Part shown: positions 1 through 8,660 of the stretch, one piece after another | Numbering within the stretch: the first letter of the stretch is position 1 | Layout of the letters: each line of letters starts with the position of its first letter | NCBI GenBank assembly: GCA_024742665.1 | Contig: JANSYA010000001.1 | Coordinates: 1,626,956-1,690,955, forward strand | Direction of reading: 5' to 3' | Length of the DNA: 64,000 nt | Source of the DNA: a bacterium | GTDB taxonomy: Bacteria; Spirochaetota; Leptospiria; Leptospirales; Leptonemataceae | Made by a program: the position numbers and the translations under genes | Notes under the pieces: model-generated | What the model saw: the letters and a program-made list of their open reading frames with translations, nothing else | Databases searched by the model: none | Told to the model about the DNA's origin: nothing

Positions 1-449
1 CTTCAACGCCTTTCGCGTCTCCCTGGTAGGAGTGGGGGCTGGTGCGGGGCTTCCACACGCCGCCGCGCAGCACGTGGGCGCCGGCCTCTTTGACCGCGTG
101 AGCGGTTTCGATAAACAGCTGCGGATTTTTCGGATCAACCGTGCAGTGGCCGGCCACAATTAAAAGGTCCCGCCCCAGCACCCGGCCGCCGATTGAAATT
201 TCGTGGCGGGCAAGCTCCGACTGCACGTCCATGAGTTTGTGGGGCGATTGGATCGTGTCGACGCGATCGATATAGGGCAGGCCTTCGATGCGGTTGATCA
301 TCAGTTCGTGGCGTTCGTCGCCCCGGATGGCGAAGATCGTACGGGTCGCGCCGATGATCGGAGTAATCGTACAGTCGAATTCGCCGACGATGTCGGTGAG
401 TTCCTGGACTTCCGCGTCGTTGAGTAAGTCTTTTTTTGGGATGATCATG
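1..449 (-). CDS. aroF: 3-deoxy-7-phosphoheptulonate (DAHP) synthase, N-terminal part
   Basis: First enzyme of the shikimate pathway, condensing phosphoenolpyruvate with erythrose-4-phosphate. Translating the minus strand from the ATG at 449 gives MIIPKKDLLNDAEVQELTD, an N-terminal ferredoxin-like domain of about 90 residues (GATRTIFAIRGDER), then the barrel start with VAGHCTVD and the family signature HVLRGGVWKPRTSPHSYQGD. That signature (RGG-x-x-KPRTSPxSFQG) and the N-terminal domain identify the type I-beta, B. subtilis/Thermotoga-like class. About 149 codons are visible; the gene runs off the left edge, so roughly half is missing. An AAGAAGG sequence sits about 6 nt before the ATG. It lies downstream of the DUF115 gene with a gap of about 150 bp. 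The family is clear; gene symbols vary (aroF/aroG/aroA). Confidence 0.9.
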
Positions 450-600
450 GCGGCCTTCTTTTTACGGTCTTGCTGGCTGGTCTTGCAGCGCTCCCTCAGA
501 ATTTCGGCTGGTCGCGCGAGTTTCGGGCGACTTTCGCAGCTTTTATTGTAAGAAAAGCACGGCCGGCCCCGGCGACCCGAAATAAATCAGTTCCGGTGAA

Positions 601-2178
601 TCACGTCAGGATCCGAAACCAGCGATCGAGATCCGCCCGCGAGATTTGCCAGTCGGCGAAGACAGCTTCGTTCAGACGGGGGCGTGTGTCCTGTAAAAAC
701 GTCCGCAGCTCTGCGGCGGAAATCCTGGCGAGGGCGCGCTCCGGAATTTCTCGCGGTCCCGGGGAGGCGGGCGCCGAATCCAAAACGGCGCTCTGTTTTG
801 CTTCGGCTGCGCCGGCAACCGGGCGCGGCGCCGACAGATCGATGGCGAAGTCCGCGGCCATGCGAACGGCGCTCTGAAAGCCGAGCTCGTTTTTTTGGGT
901 GCGTTCCTGCTTGCCGTCGCGCCGGGCGTAGCCGCCGGGCTGATACATTTCTAACGAGAACCGGCGTTGCACACCGAGACGAGCATACTCCGTATAACCT
1001 GTTCCGGAGACGTGGGTCTGGCGACCGGCGCTCTGCAGATCGCTCCCGGCGGTTCGCAGGACTTTGCTTCCCAGCAGGCGCGCGATATGCAGAGCGATAC
1101 CCAGAGCGTTCCGAGTGGGGTTGCTCAACTCGCCGATACCGCCCAGGGGGCCCAGGGCGAGCCACTGATCGAGGGGAGTGCTGGTGCGATAGTAGATGCG
1201 CCGCTCGAAAAAGAGGCTCAGGCAGCGCGGCCCCGCCAGGTTGGTTAATACCGGAAACGAAAAGCCGCTGAATCCCGGGCCGGCCACGCGCGCCGCCGCG
1301 ACTAAATGAAAGTACGTGCCGGGGCCGCTGTCGATTGAGATGGCGAGATCCGGCTCCAGACCGGCGTGCAAAAGCGGAGCGAGGGCCGTGTCGGCCGCGA
1401 CGATGAAATAGTTTCGTCGCAGTTCCTGGACTCGTTCCCGGCGTCGCTCTTGCAGCGTCTGCGTTTGCGTAGCACCGTTCGAAACAAAAGGATCCAGCCC
1501 GAGATCGACAGGCAGGCCCGGGCCGGCTCCACAATAGAGGACTTCGCCCGGGTCGGCAGCGTCAGTCTCTGTTTTGAGAATTCCATCGGGATTTATGAAT
1601 TCAAACGGCGCGTTTTGATTTTTCGAATCGCCGCGCAGTCGAATCAGGGCGTTGCGCGTCCACTGGCGCAGAAAGCGGCCGCCGGTCGCCCGGTCTACCT
1701 GGCCTGCCTGAGTCCGCGGCTCGCTCTTCGCTGCGGCGGAATCCGTACGGCCTGCATCGTTTGCGCCGCCGATCCACTGGCTGACCAGACCTTCCAATTC
1801 GGGAAAGAGCCGCCGGTACGCCGGAGTGATCCAGGCGGTTGCGGCTGTCGCGTCGGTCTCGGCGTTCTGGCTGGCGATTGCAGCTTTCGCGCTCAGGACT
1901 TCGCGCAGCGCTTCGACCTCATGGAGAATCGTCGCGCCGGCCTGCGTGAGTTCCGCCAGGCGTCCGTGACTTCGCAGCGCATTGCTGACGCTGGCCAGCG
2001 GTTCAAAAAAGAGCAGCCGTGGTGTATCTTGCGAAGTTTTGCGCGCAGATTCCCGCGAGCTCAGCAGCTGTAGTAACTGTTCGGCGATATAACCCCAGCC
2101 GCAGCCGACAACCACGCAGGTCTCCCGGGCCGGGAGTTCATTCAGGATCGTTTCGGCGACGCGGCGGGCTTCGCGCAC
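601..2178 (-). CDS. DUF115 / Maf-like motility accessory protein
   Basis: Resembles the DUF115 (MAF_flag10, MptE-like) family, whose members include Maf proteins linked to glycosylation of flagellar components. The recognisable core is the stretch NYFIVAADTALAPLLHAGLE followed by PDLAISID, with a GCGWGYIAEQLL nucleotide-binding-like turn near the N-terminus and a second LYCGAGPGL loop. The coordinates use a GTG at 2178, but the same frame upstream reads GLLHSSRDP then VREARR. This matches the typical family opening (LHSxxDPxxEA), so the true start is probably upstream. No ATG, GTG or TTG exists between 2178 and the TAA at 2305-2307. The upstream omega-like gene is in the same frame. Substrate unknown; family call fairly sure, role inferred. 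Confidence 0.7.
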   Translation of the reverse strand: MREARRVAETILNELPARETCVVVGCGWGYIAEQLLQLLSSRESARKTSQDTPRLLFFEPLASVSNALRSHGRLAELTQAGATILHEVEALREVLSAKAAIASQNAETDATAATAWITPAYRRLFPELEGLVSQWIGGANDAGRTDSAAAKSEPRTQAGQVDRATGGRFLRQWTRNALIRLRGDSKNQNAPFEFINPDGILKTETDAADPGEVLYCGAGPGLPVDLGLDPFVSNGATQTQTLQERRRERVQELRRNYFIVAADTALAPLLHAGLEPDLAISIDSGPGTYFHLVAAARVAGPGFSGFSFPVLTNLAGPRCLSLFFERRIYYRTSTPLDQWLALGPLGGIGELSNPTRNALGIALHIARLLGSKVLRTAGSDLQSAGRQTHVSGTGYTEYARLGVQRRFSLEMYQPGGYARRDGKQERTQKNELGFQSAVRMAADFAIDLSAPRPVAGAAEAKQSAVLDSAPASPGPREIPERALARISAAELRTFLQDTRPRLNEAVFADWQISRADLDRWFRILT

Positions 2179-2304
2179 CGGATCGCGGGAGGAGTGCAGC
2201 AGGCCTTTCGCACCCAGCAGATTGCCGGAGCCGTCAGGGTTCGCCTGGAACTGTACGGGGTAATCAGGGAGCGAGGCAGCGATCGAGCTTACCGCCCCGT
2301 CCGC

Positions 2305-2856
2305 TTATTCGGCGGGACTGTCGCCGAAATCGAAATCCCGGTCGTCATCGTCGTCATCATCGTCGTAGGAATCGTCATCGTCGTCGCTGTCGTCATCATC
2401 GGAACTGTCGTCCGAGTCGGTCGCAGCGGCGGCGGTGGTGGTGGTGGCGGCCCCAAAAGCTCCCTCTTCCTGCTCGTCGCTGGACTGGAAGCCTTCCATT
2501 TCGCCCTCGGCCCCTTCCGCCATCGTATTGAAGGCTTCCGAGCCGATCGCGTCGGCACTGCCGGCCAGAGCCGCAGTATCCTGAGCGTTGCCGAAGACCG
2601 CGTCGAGATTCGCACGCCGCGAATTTTCCAGTTCAGCCGCCAGAGCTTCGCGGGCTTCGTCGTCGATATAGTCCCACTGAACGGTCTTTTCGAACAGAGC
2701 GTTCATGGCTTTGACCGCCGGCTTGCGGTTGGCCATTTTGCGCGGAATATCGATTTGTTCCAGCATATCGATCACTTCAAAAGCGGCGACCGTCGTGGCG
2801 TATTTTTGATCCCGGGAGAGATCCAGGAGTTTGGAGATTTCGAAATCTTTTGACAT
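2305..2856 (-). CDS. small acidic-tailed protein, possibly RNA polymerase omega-like
   Basis: A 183-residue protein starting at the ATG at 2856. Residues 1-65 have the layout of omega/Rpb6: QKYATTVAAFEVIDML resembles the conserved N-x-Y-x-x-V-x-x-A-x-x-A helix, and RKPAVKAMNALFEKTVQWDY resembles the K-P-x-x-x-A-L-x-E-I-x-x-G-x-I segment. Residues 100-140 are low complexity. From about residue 147 the protein is an almost pure Asp/Ser tail of about 35 residues, encoded by GAT/GAC repeats, ending DFDFGDSPAE. No other omega candidate is visible here. The omega assignment rests on a short motif and is tentative; an unrelated acidic protein is the alternative. It ends in frame with the DUF115 gene downstream. 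Confidence 0.55.
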   Translation of the reverse strand: MSKDFEISKLLDLSRDQKYATTVAAFEVIDMLEQIDIPRKMANRKPAVKAMNALFEKTVQWDYIDDEAREALAAELENSRRANLDAVFGNAQDTAALAGSADAIGSEAFNTMAEGAEGEMEGFQSSDEQEEGAFGAATTTTAAAATDSDDSSDDDDSDDDDDSYDDDDDDDDRDFDFGDSPAE

Positions 2857-2973
2857 GGGGCAGTTTCTTGCAACATACCGAATCTGGCGCGTGCGCCTGG
2901 GCGTCAATCTTTTTGAACGGGAATCTGGAAAAAGCCTGTAATCTCCGGCTGATTTAGTTTTCCTGGTAAGGTC

Positions 2974-3717
2974 ATGCAAGCTTTGAAACTCAATCTTCAT
3001 AATACCCGGTCCCCGATCCGCCGCCCGACCCCGGGGGAGCGCCCGCTGGTCTTGCTGATTCTGGGACTGTCGTTCCTGCTGGCGGCCTGTCGTCCGGAAG
3101 TGCGCAGCAACTTCGGCGTGCAAAATTGGGAAGGCCTGCCTCTGGCGGGCGAACTGGCCCAGGCCGGTGGGATGGTCCGCCTCGCGGACCTGAAGAGTCC
3201 CGGCCTGGTGCTGAACGTGTACAGTCCGACCTGCGGGCCGTGCATCGAGGAGCTGCCCGCTTTGAATTTGCTGTACCGGCGGGCCCGGGAGTTCGGCGTC
3301 GCGATGTACATCGTGGCGACGGCCAATCCCGCCGACCACGGACTGGAGCTCAGTCCCGACGCCCCCCGGGCGGAACGGGTGCAGGCGATTGCGGAGCGGC
3401 TGCGGGCCGACGTGCAGCGCTATGGGATCCAGGCGCCGATGATGGTCATGGGCGACGAGTTTCGCGTGTCCGCCCGCGATGGCCTGATCACCGGCACGCC
3501 GGAGACGATGTTCTTTCGCCCGGGCCCGCTGGTTCTGGAATACAATTTTCTGGGTCCGATTTCGGCGGCCGAGACTCCTGAGAGCATTGAAAGCGAAACC
3601 CGTTTCAAATTCGCCCTGCGAATTCTGAGCCGCGTTCGCAGCCAGGCGTCCGGCGAATACGATCGCGGCCCGGAAGGCGCGAGCAGCTACGAGGACGCGA
3701 ACCGTCCTCGTTTATGA
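2974..3717 (+). CDS. TlpA/ResA-like thioredoxin-fold lipoprotein
   Basis: A 247-residue envelope protein. Residues 23-38 are hydrophobic and end in a canonical lipobox, LLAAC (Cys39), so it should be lipidated. The thioredoxin-like domain carries the active-site motif SPTCGPCIEELPALN with Cys87 and Cys90, preceded by GLVLNVYS, the usual first strand of TlpA/ResA folds. A late TGTPETMFF segment corresponds to the cis-Pro loop (G-x-P-x-T-x-x-x). Such proteins reduce or isomerise disulfides, often for cytochrome c maturation; the partner here is unknown. The last codons (DANRPRL) and the stop are made of the first copy of the 26-bp tandem hairpin repeat. Confidence 0.8.
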   Translation: MQALKLNLHNTRSPIRRPTPGERPLVLLILGLSFLLAACRPEVRSNFGVQNWEGLPLAGELAQAGGMVRLADLKSPGLVLNVYSPTCGPCIEELPALNLLYRRAREFGVAMYIVATANPADHGLELSPDAPRAERVQAIAERLRADVQRYGIQAPMMVMGDEFRVSARDGLITGTPETMFFRPGPLVLEYNFLGPISAAETPESIESETRFKFALRILSRVRSQASGEYDRGPEGASSYEDANRPRL

Positions 3718-3796
3718 GGGACGCGAACCGTCCTCGTTTATGAGAGACGCGAACCGTCCTCGTCTGTGAGAGACGCGAACCGTCCTCGTTTATAGC
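3691..3796. repeat. four tandem 26-bp hairpin repeats between convergent genes
   Basis: Four copies begin at 3694, 3720, 3746 and 3772, with consensus GACGCGAACCGTCCTCGTTT plus ATGAGR. The third copy has two substitutions (TCTG for TTTA). Each unit folds as GGACG-CGAAC-CGTCC; the first has a 7-bp stem, GAGGACG/CGTCCTC. The array spans the last codons of the thioredoxin-like lipoprotein gene and reaches the stop of the histidine kinase gene on the other strand. It may act as a bidirectional transcription barrier or stabilise both 3' ends. There is no long U tract, so intrinsic termination is uncertain. Confidence 0.85.
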
Positions 3797-6654
3797 GAAT
3801 CGCCGGATCGGCTTGCGTCTTTATTCGAGTCGCTCAAAACATCTTCGATTAACTGCGAAAGCTCTTTCATGCGAAAGGGTTTCGCCAGCGATCCGGCGAA
3901 GCCGTAGTCCGCGTAGTTGGCGATTACCGGATCATTCGAATAGCCGCTGCTGGCTATGAATCGCGCTTTGCCTCCGATGCTCTGCATGGCCCGCGCCGCA
4001 TCCAGGCCGCCCATGCCGCCGGGCACGGTCAAATCCAGAATGACCAGATCGAAAGCCCGATCCGCCGAGTGTCCGATTTGAAATTGTTCGACCGCCGCCT
4101 GGCCGCTGTCGGCTTCGACGACCGCATAACCCATCCGCTCTAATAGCAGCCCCAGGGTTTCGCGAATATCCTCTTCGTCGTCCATAATCAGAATGCGTCC
4201 GGCGTCGCGTTCCGGCGGCGCGCTCTGGGCCGCCCTGAGCTTCGCGCCAGGCAGTGGCGCGGCGAAGTCTTCGCTTTCGTCGTCGGAGTCTGGATCGCGC
4301 GCGGCGACGCTCGCTCCCGGCCTGGCCGGCATGAATATTTGAAAGCGCGTCCCGCGCCCGGGAATGGAATGCGCGCGCAGCAGCCCCGCGTGGCGTTTGA
4401 TGATCGAATAGGCGCTGGCGAGTCCCAGTCCATTGCCGGTTTCTTTGGTCGTAAAATAAGGATCGAAGATGCGGTCCAAATTTTCCGGCGATATTCCGCC
4501 GCCTTCGTCCAGAATTGAAATCCGCAGATAGTGGTCCGCCGTCAGAAAGTCCTGGGGAAAGTCGTTGGGAAACAACTCCGCGAAATCTTTTTGCAGCGGC
4601 GCATCGCCGATGACGGACGATGTGTCGCGCGCTTCATGCTCTACGTTTTCGCAGTGGATCCAGATGCGTCCGCCGTCGGGCATCGCGTGAATGGCGTTGA
4701 TGACCAGGTTGTTGATCACGGCGCTGAACTGCGTCTCGTCCAGGTCCGCCGGCCACAGCTCCGGGGATATTCCGTATTCGATTTGCGCGGAGCTGCCCTG
4801 CCGTACGAAGTCGGCGGATTCGCGCACAAGTTCGCCGACCGCGACAGTGCGTTTGATCGGATCGCCTCCGCGGGCGAAAGTCAGAAGCTGGCGCGTCAGA
4901 CCGCGCACCCGATTCAAGGCCTTCTCCGCTTCGCGCAGGCGGTGTTCGAGAATAATCTTTTCGTGCAGGTGCATGCGCGCCAGGGAGATGTGATTCTGAA
5001 TGGCGGTCATGACGTTGTTAAAATCGTGCGCGATGCCGCCCGCCAGAATGCCCAGAGAGTCCAGGGCCTGGATCTTACGCATTTCCCGTTCGGTGCGGAC
5101 TTTTTCGGTTTCGTCTCGCAGCACCGCGACCGCGCCGATGGTCTTCTGTTCGTCGTCTCGCAGAAGATTGGCCGTGAGGCTGACGTTGGGTTTGCGACCG
5201 TCTTCGGTGTGCATGCGAAGGCCGGCGAAGTACTCGACGCTTTCGTCTTCCCGCAGCGCGCGTTTGACCGGGCAGGGCAGGCGATCGCCGCTGCGTTCGT
5301 CGACCAGCGCGTAGATTTCGTCAATGCCGCGGCCGGCCGCTTCGCCCAGAGATTGAAAGCCGCACAGCCTGCGCGCCGCGGGGTTCATCGAAATGATGCG
5401 CCCCTGGCGGTCGGTCGTGATTACGCCGTCGTCCAGAGAGTGCAGCGTAACGATCTGCCACTCCTTTTCCTGAATCAAATCAAGTTCGGCGTCTTTACGT
5501 CGCGTGATGTCCTGGGCCGTGCCGATCACCTGCAGCGGCCGGCCGTCGGAATCGCGAATGTACACCAGTTCGCGGATCGAAAGCCAGCGCCGTTCGCCGC
5601 CGCCGCTGACGAGCATGACTTCCGATTCCAGAATCGCGCCCGGCTCCGTGCGGGCGTACGACGATTGGCGGGCCGGAAAGCGGTGGCGATCTTCGGGCAG
5701 GACGATACGATCAAAAATTTCGCGACCGAGAGCCACGATCTCGCCGGTGCTGTAGCCCAGGATTTTTTCCGCCAGCTGGTTGATGCTGATGATGCGCTGT
5801 TCGACGATATCGTACGTGTACAGAATCGCGGGGATCGCTTCGGTGATGCCCTGGATAAAGCGCCGGCTTTCCGAAAGAGATTCTTCCGTTTCTTTGCGCC
5901 CGGTAATATCGCCGATCGATCCGCTGACGGAACGCGCCACGCCCGCGGCGTCGCGATTGGCGATGCCGGTGCACTGAATCCAGCGGATCGAACCTTCGTC
6001 GCCGATTACGCGATGCACGTGATCGAGCAGAGGCGAATCGCCGGCCAGGTGTTCGTTTAAGTCCCGTTGAAAATTTTCGCGATCTTCCGGATCCAGTCGC
6101 GCGATATAGTCTTCGATCGTATGTGTGCGATCGGCGGCATCTTGCAGAAAGCTTGAGCGTGAAGTGAGGCTCATCTGATTCGCGTCGATCTCCCAGTGCC
6201 AGAAGCCTTCGAGGTTCGTGCGGCCGGCCAGGGGATACCAGTCTTCGGCCTTCGCGAGGCTCTGCTCGCGCCGGTGTCGCTGCAGGGCCAGCTCGATCGT
6301 TGTCCGGAGTTCGCTGTCGCGAATCGGCTTGACCAGGCAGGCGTAGGGATTCAAAGCGCGCACCCGCTCGAAGGCCGCGGCGGCGCCGGGATCGTTCGGC
6401 GCCATGCAAATCACCGGGAGCTGTCGTCCGCCCGCGCCGGTCAATCGTGCGGGATCGCCTGCGGCTTCAGTGTCGACCAGAGCCAGGTCGATGCGGCGGG
6501 TCGCATCGTTCAGGTACTTGCGAGCCGATGCGCCGTCCGCAAACCAGGCCGCGGTTTCGTATCCCAGGGCGGCGAGTCTTTCGGCGAGGCGCGCGCCGGA
6601 CTCCGGGTCCGCTTCGACGATCAAAATTCGAACGGCGTCCTGCAGCGTGCTCAC
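3790..6654 (-). CDS. hybrid sensor histidine kinase: REC-PAS-PAS-PAS-HisKA-HATPase-REC
   Basis: A 954-residue signalling protein without obvious membrane segments. Residues 8-128 form a receiver domain with phosphoacceptor Asp61 (LALVDTEAAG) and Lys109. Three PAS/PAC units follow: about 145-258, 262-388 (ending GTAQDITRRKDAE) and 400-520. The HisKA motif GILAGGIAHDFNNVMTAI carries His543. The ATPase has an N box (NNLVINAIHAMPDGG) and G boxes (DEGGGISPENLDRIF, GNGLGLASAY). The C-terminal receiver begins RILIMDDEEDIRETLGLLLE and contains LVILDLTVPGG. The HisKA/ATPase type resembles cytosolic kinases without a dedicated partner. The start is a GTG at 6654 with no clear Shine-Dalgarno. The 3' end meets the hairpin array shared with the convergent lipoprotein gene. 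Signal unknown. Confidence 0.9.
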   Translation of the reverse strand: MSTLQDAVRILIVEADPESGARLAERLAALGYETAAWFADGASARKYLNDATRRIDLALVDTEAAGDPARLTGAGGRQLPVICMAPNDPGAAAAFERVRALNPYACLVKPIRDSELRTTIELALQRHRREQSLAKAEDWYPLAGRTNLEGFWHWEIDANQMSLTSRSSFLQDAADRTHTIEDYIARLDPEDRENFQRDLNEHLAGDSPLLDHVHRVIGDEGSIRWIQCTGIANRDAAGVARSVSGSIGDITGRKETEESLSESRRFIQGITEAIPAILYTYDIVEQRIISINQLAEKILGYSTGEIVALGREIFDRIVLPEDRHRFPARQSSYARTEPGAILESEVMLVSGGGERRWLSIRELVYIRDSDGRPLQVIGTAQDITRRKDAELDLIQEKEWQIVTLHSLDDGVITTDRQGRIISMNPAARRLCGFQSLGEAAGRGIDEIYALVDERSGDRLPCPVKRALREDESVEYFAGLRMHTEDGRKPNVSLTANLLRDDEQKTIGAVAVLRDETEKVRTEREMRKIQALDSLGILAGGIAHDFNNVMTAIQNHISLARMHLHEKIILEHRLREAEKALNRVRGLTRQLLTFARGGDPIKRTVAVGELVRESADFVRQGSSAQIEYGISPELWPADLDETQFSAVINNLVINAIHAMPDGGRIWIHCENVEHEARDTSSVIGDAPLQKDFAELFPNDFPQDFLTADHYLRISILDEGGGISPENLDRIFDPYFTTKETGNGLGLASAYSIIKRHAGLLRAHSIPGRGTRFQIFMPARPGASVAARDPDSDDESEDFAAPLPGAKLRAAQSAPPERDAGRILIMDDEEDIRETLGLLLERMGYAVVEADSGQAAVEQFQIGHSADRAFDLVILDLTVPGGMGGLDAARAMQSIGGKARFIASSGYSNDPVIANYADYGFAGSLAKPFRMKELSQLIEDVLSDSNKDASRSGDSL

Positions 6655-6722
6655 CGGATTGGGTCTATGTCAAAAACGAGGGCTGTAAAGCAGTATTTTG
6701 GCCGTCGCTGCGGGCGAGAGTC

Positions 6723-8573
6723 TCAAACGGCTTCGCCCTGGCTCCGCGGGTGTAGCGGATAAAATCGCGCGATGGCCTGGATTTCTGTGTCGATGCGTGC
6801 CGCATCCCAATCGAGCAGGCTCGCGACGTGCTCGCAGATTGCGCGGAGCTCCGAATCCGTCGGGCGTTCCAGCATGCCGAGGGACAGGCGGCGGCGAATT
6901 AAATCGTCGAGCGTCGCAGCGCTCTCGTTTTGAACGGCGTAGTTCAACTGCGCGAAAATATCCAGCCGGTCTTCGCGTTCGGAAATGCGCGCGGCCAGTC
7001 GCGGATCTGATTGCGCGAGTTTGAGCACGGCCGTGTGCTGCGTGCCGTACAGGCCGATCAGGTGGCGATGAACGGTTTCGGGAATTCCGGGCGTCGCGAA
7101 TTCGCGCACGGCAAAGGCCGCGTACTCCTGGGTCGATTCCGCGAAGCCGGGAGCGCTGAAGAACGGAAGGCGGCGGGTGTCGCCTGTTGTTTTTCGATTC
7201 GTTTTATTTTTCGCGTTCGCGTTCGCGTTCGCGTTCGCGTTCGCGTTCGTTTCGGGCGGGCCGAGCTTTTTATTCGCGACGTCCAGCACTTCGGAGCCGA
7301 GCGCCCGGGAAGTGGTCCACTTGCCGCCGCCCACGGAAAGCAGGCCTTCCAGTTCCGGCGCGTGATCGTAGACCTCGCTTTTACGCGAGATCGCCCGCGT
7401 GCCTTTGCCGCCGCCGGAGCCCGGGCCGCCGGTCTGCGCTTTAGTTTTTTCTTTTTCTTCGAGAGAAACCAGGGGACGAATGCCGGTGATGACGTGGCGA
7501 ATCATATCGCGGCGAAAGACGCCAGGGGGCAGGGCCGCTTCCAGGTCGCTGGCCAGGGCGTCGATTTCTGTTTCGCGGGCCGTCAGTTGATCCGGGTGTT
7601 CGGAATACGGGACATCGGTCGGACCGATCAGCGAACGCCCCATCCACGGCAGAATCAGAAATTGGTCGTTGCGCTTGCCTTTAATAAAAACCGTGTGATC
7701 TTTTTCCGGAGCAAACAGCGGATCAGTAATCAGGTGAACTCCCGTCGAGCGCTGAATCGGCGGCGATTGAAATTCCGCCAGCTTCAGAACATAATCCATA
7801 TACGGACCGGAGGCGTTGATAAAGAGGCGACTGCGAAGCTCATGCGTCTTCCCGGTCAGGGTATCGCGCACGGTCGCGCCGGTGACTTTCGTTCCGCTGT
7901 CTGTCTTCGCCGCGTCGCTCGCGCCGTCGCTTGAGCTATCGTCTTTCGCGCGATGCAAGGCCGTAACTTCGCAGTGATTGTAGTACAGGCCGCCGGCCGC
8001 TTCGCCGGTCACGGCCCAGTCCAGCAGCAGTCGCTCGGGACAAATGCTCTGGTAATCGTAATAGATATAGGCGCCCTTGAGCGCGCCGCCTGAAACGCCC
8101 GTGGGATTTACGCCGGGCTCCTGGCGCAGAACTTCCGCGCGACTCAGCCAGCTGTGACGGGGCAGGCGTTTGTCTTCGGCGACTCCGCGGTTGCGATCGA
8201 AGCCCAGCAGATCGTAGAGCACGAGCGCGATCTTCATTTCGAGACGCGTCGGTTTTTCCCCCGCGTAGATCGGCACGAGAAATTTGAGCGGTCGCACGAG
8301 ATGCGGCGCGGCGCATCCGAGAATACGGCGTTCCCGGAGCGATTCTCTGACGATCCCGAATTCGAGATTCGCAAGATAGCGCAGGCCGCCGTGCAGGAGT
8401 TTCGACGTCGCCGCGCTGGTCGCCCAGCCGAAGTCGTTTTTTTCCAGGCAGCAAACCCGGTACCCGCGTTCGGCGGCTTCCCGGGCGATCGCCACGCCGG
8501 TCACGCCGCCGCCGATCACCGCGATATCGAATTCCTCTTTTTCGAGTCGTTGAATATCCCGTGCCAGTCGCAT
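6723..8573 (-). CDS. glpD: glycerol-3-phosphate dehydrogenase, FAD-dependent
   Basis: A 616-residue flavoprotein that oxidises glycerol-3-phosphate to dihydroxyacetone phosphate and passes electrons to quinone at the membrane. The N-terminus has the dinucleotide-binding motif DIAVIGGGVTGVAIAREAA (residues 16-34). The GlpD signatures ATSAATSKLLHGGLRYL and HLVRPLKFLVPIYAG follow, and a late GGGKWTTSRALG stretch is typical of the family. The C-terminal DAO_C domain covers roughly residues 470-600. It is somewhat longer than usual because residues of about 441-460 form an Asn-Ala repeat followed by a lysine-rich linker, encoded by a TTCGCG microsatellite. Glycerol kinase and uptake genes are not visible. 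Confidence 0.92.
   Translation of the reverse strand: MRLARDIQRLEKEEFDIAVIGGGVTGVAIAREAAERGYRVCCLEKNDFGWATSAATSKLLHGGLRYLANLEFGIVRESLRERRILGCAAPHLVRPLKFLVPIYAGEKPTRLEMKIALVLYDLLGFDRNRGVAEDKRLPRHSWLSRAEVLRQEPGVNPTGVSGGALKGAYIYYDYQSICPERLLLDWAVTGEAAGGLYYNHCEVTALHRAKDDSSSDGASDAAKTDSGTKVTGATVRDTLTGKTHELRSRLFINASGPYMDYVLKLAEFQSPPIQRSTGVHLITDPLFAPEKDHTVFIKGKRNDQFLILPWMGRSLIGPTDVPYSEHPDQLTARETEIDALASDLEAALPPGVFRRDMIRHVITGIRPLVSLEEKEKTKAQTGGPGSGGGKGTRAISRKSEVYDHAPELEGLLSVGGGKWTTSRALGSEVLDVANKKLGPPETNANANANANANAKNKTNRKTTGDTRRLPFFSAPGFAESTQEYAAFAVREFATPGIPETVHRHLIGLYGTQHTAVLKLAQSDPRLAARISEREDRLDIFAQLNYAVQNESAATLDDLIRRRLSLGMLERPTDSELRAICEHVASLLDWDAARIDTEIQAIARFYPLHPRSQGEAV
7210..7249. repeat. TTCGCG hexanucleotide microsatellite inside glpD
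   Basis: Six perfect TTCGCG units plus a partial one. On the coding (minus) strand they encode alternating Asn and Ala in a linker of the glycerol-3-phosphate dehydrogenase. Being a multiple of three, gain or loss of units changes linker length without shifting the frame. Confidence 0.9.
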
Positions 8574-8660
8574 GCGGCGCCCTCCGGCGGCTGAAAAACT
8601 GCGCGACGCCGCTCCAGACGCGGAGATAGACTCCGCGTTCCGGACCGCAGCCGCGCGGCG

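Noticed and set aside
4531..6060. Long open frame opposite the histidine kinase gene
   Set aside because: Antisense shadow of a clear kinase gene; the protein shows no family features and reflects high GC codon bias.
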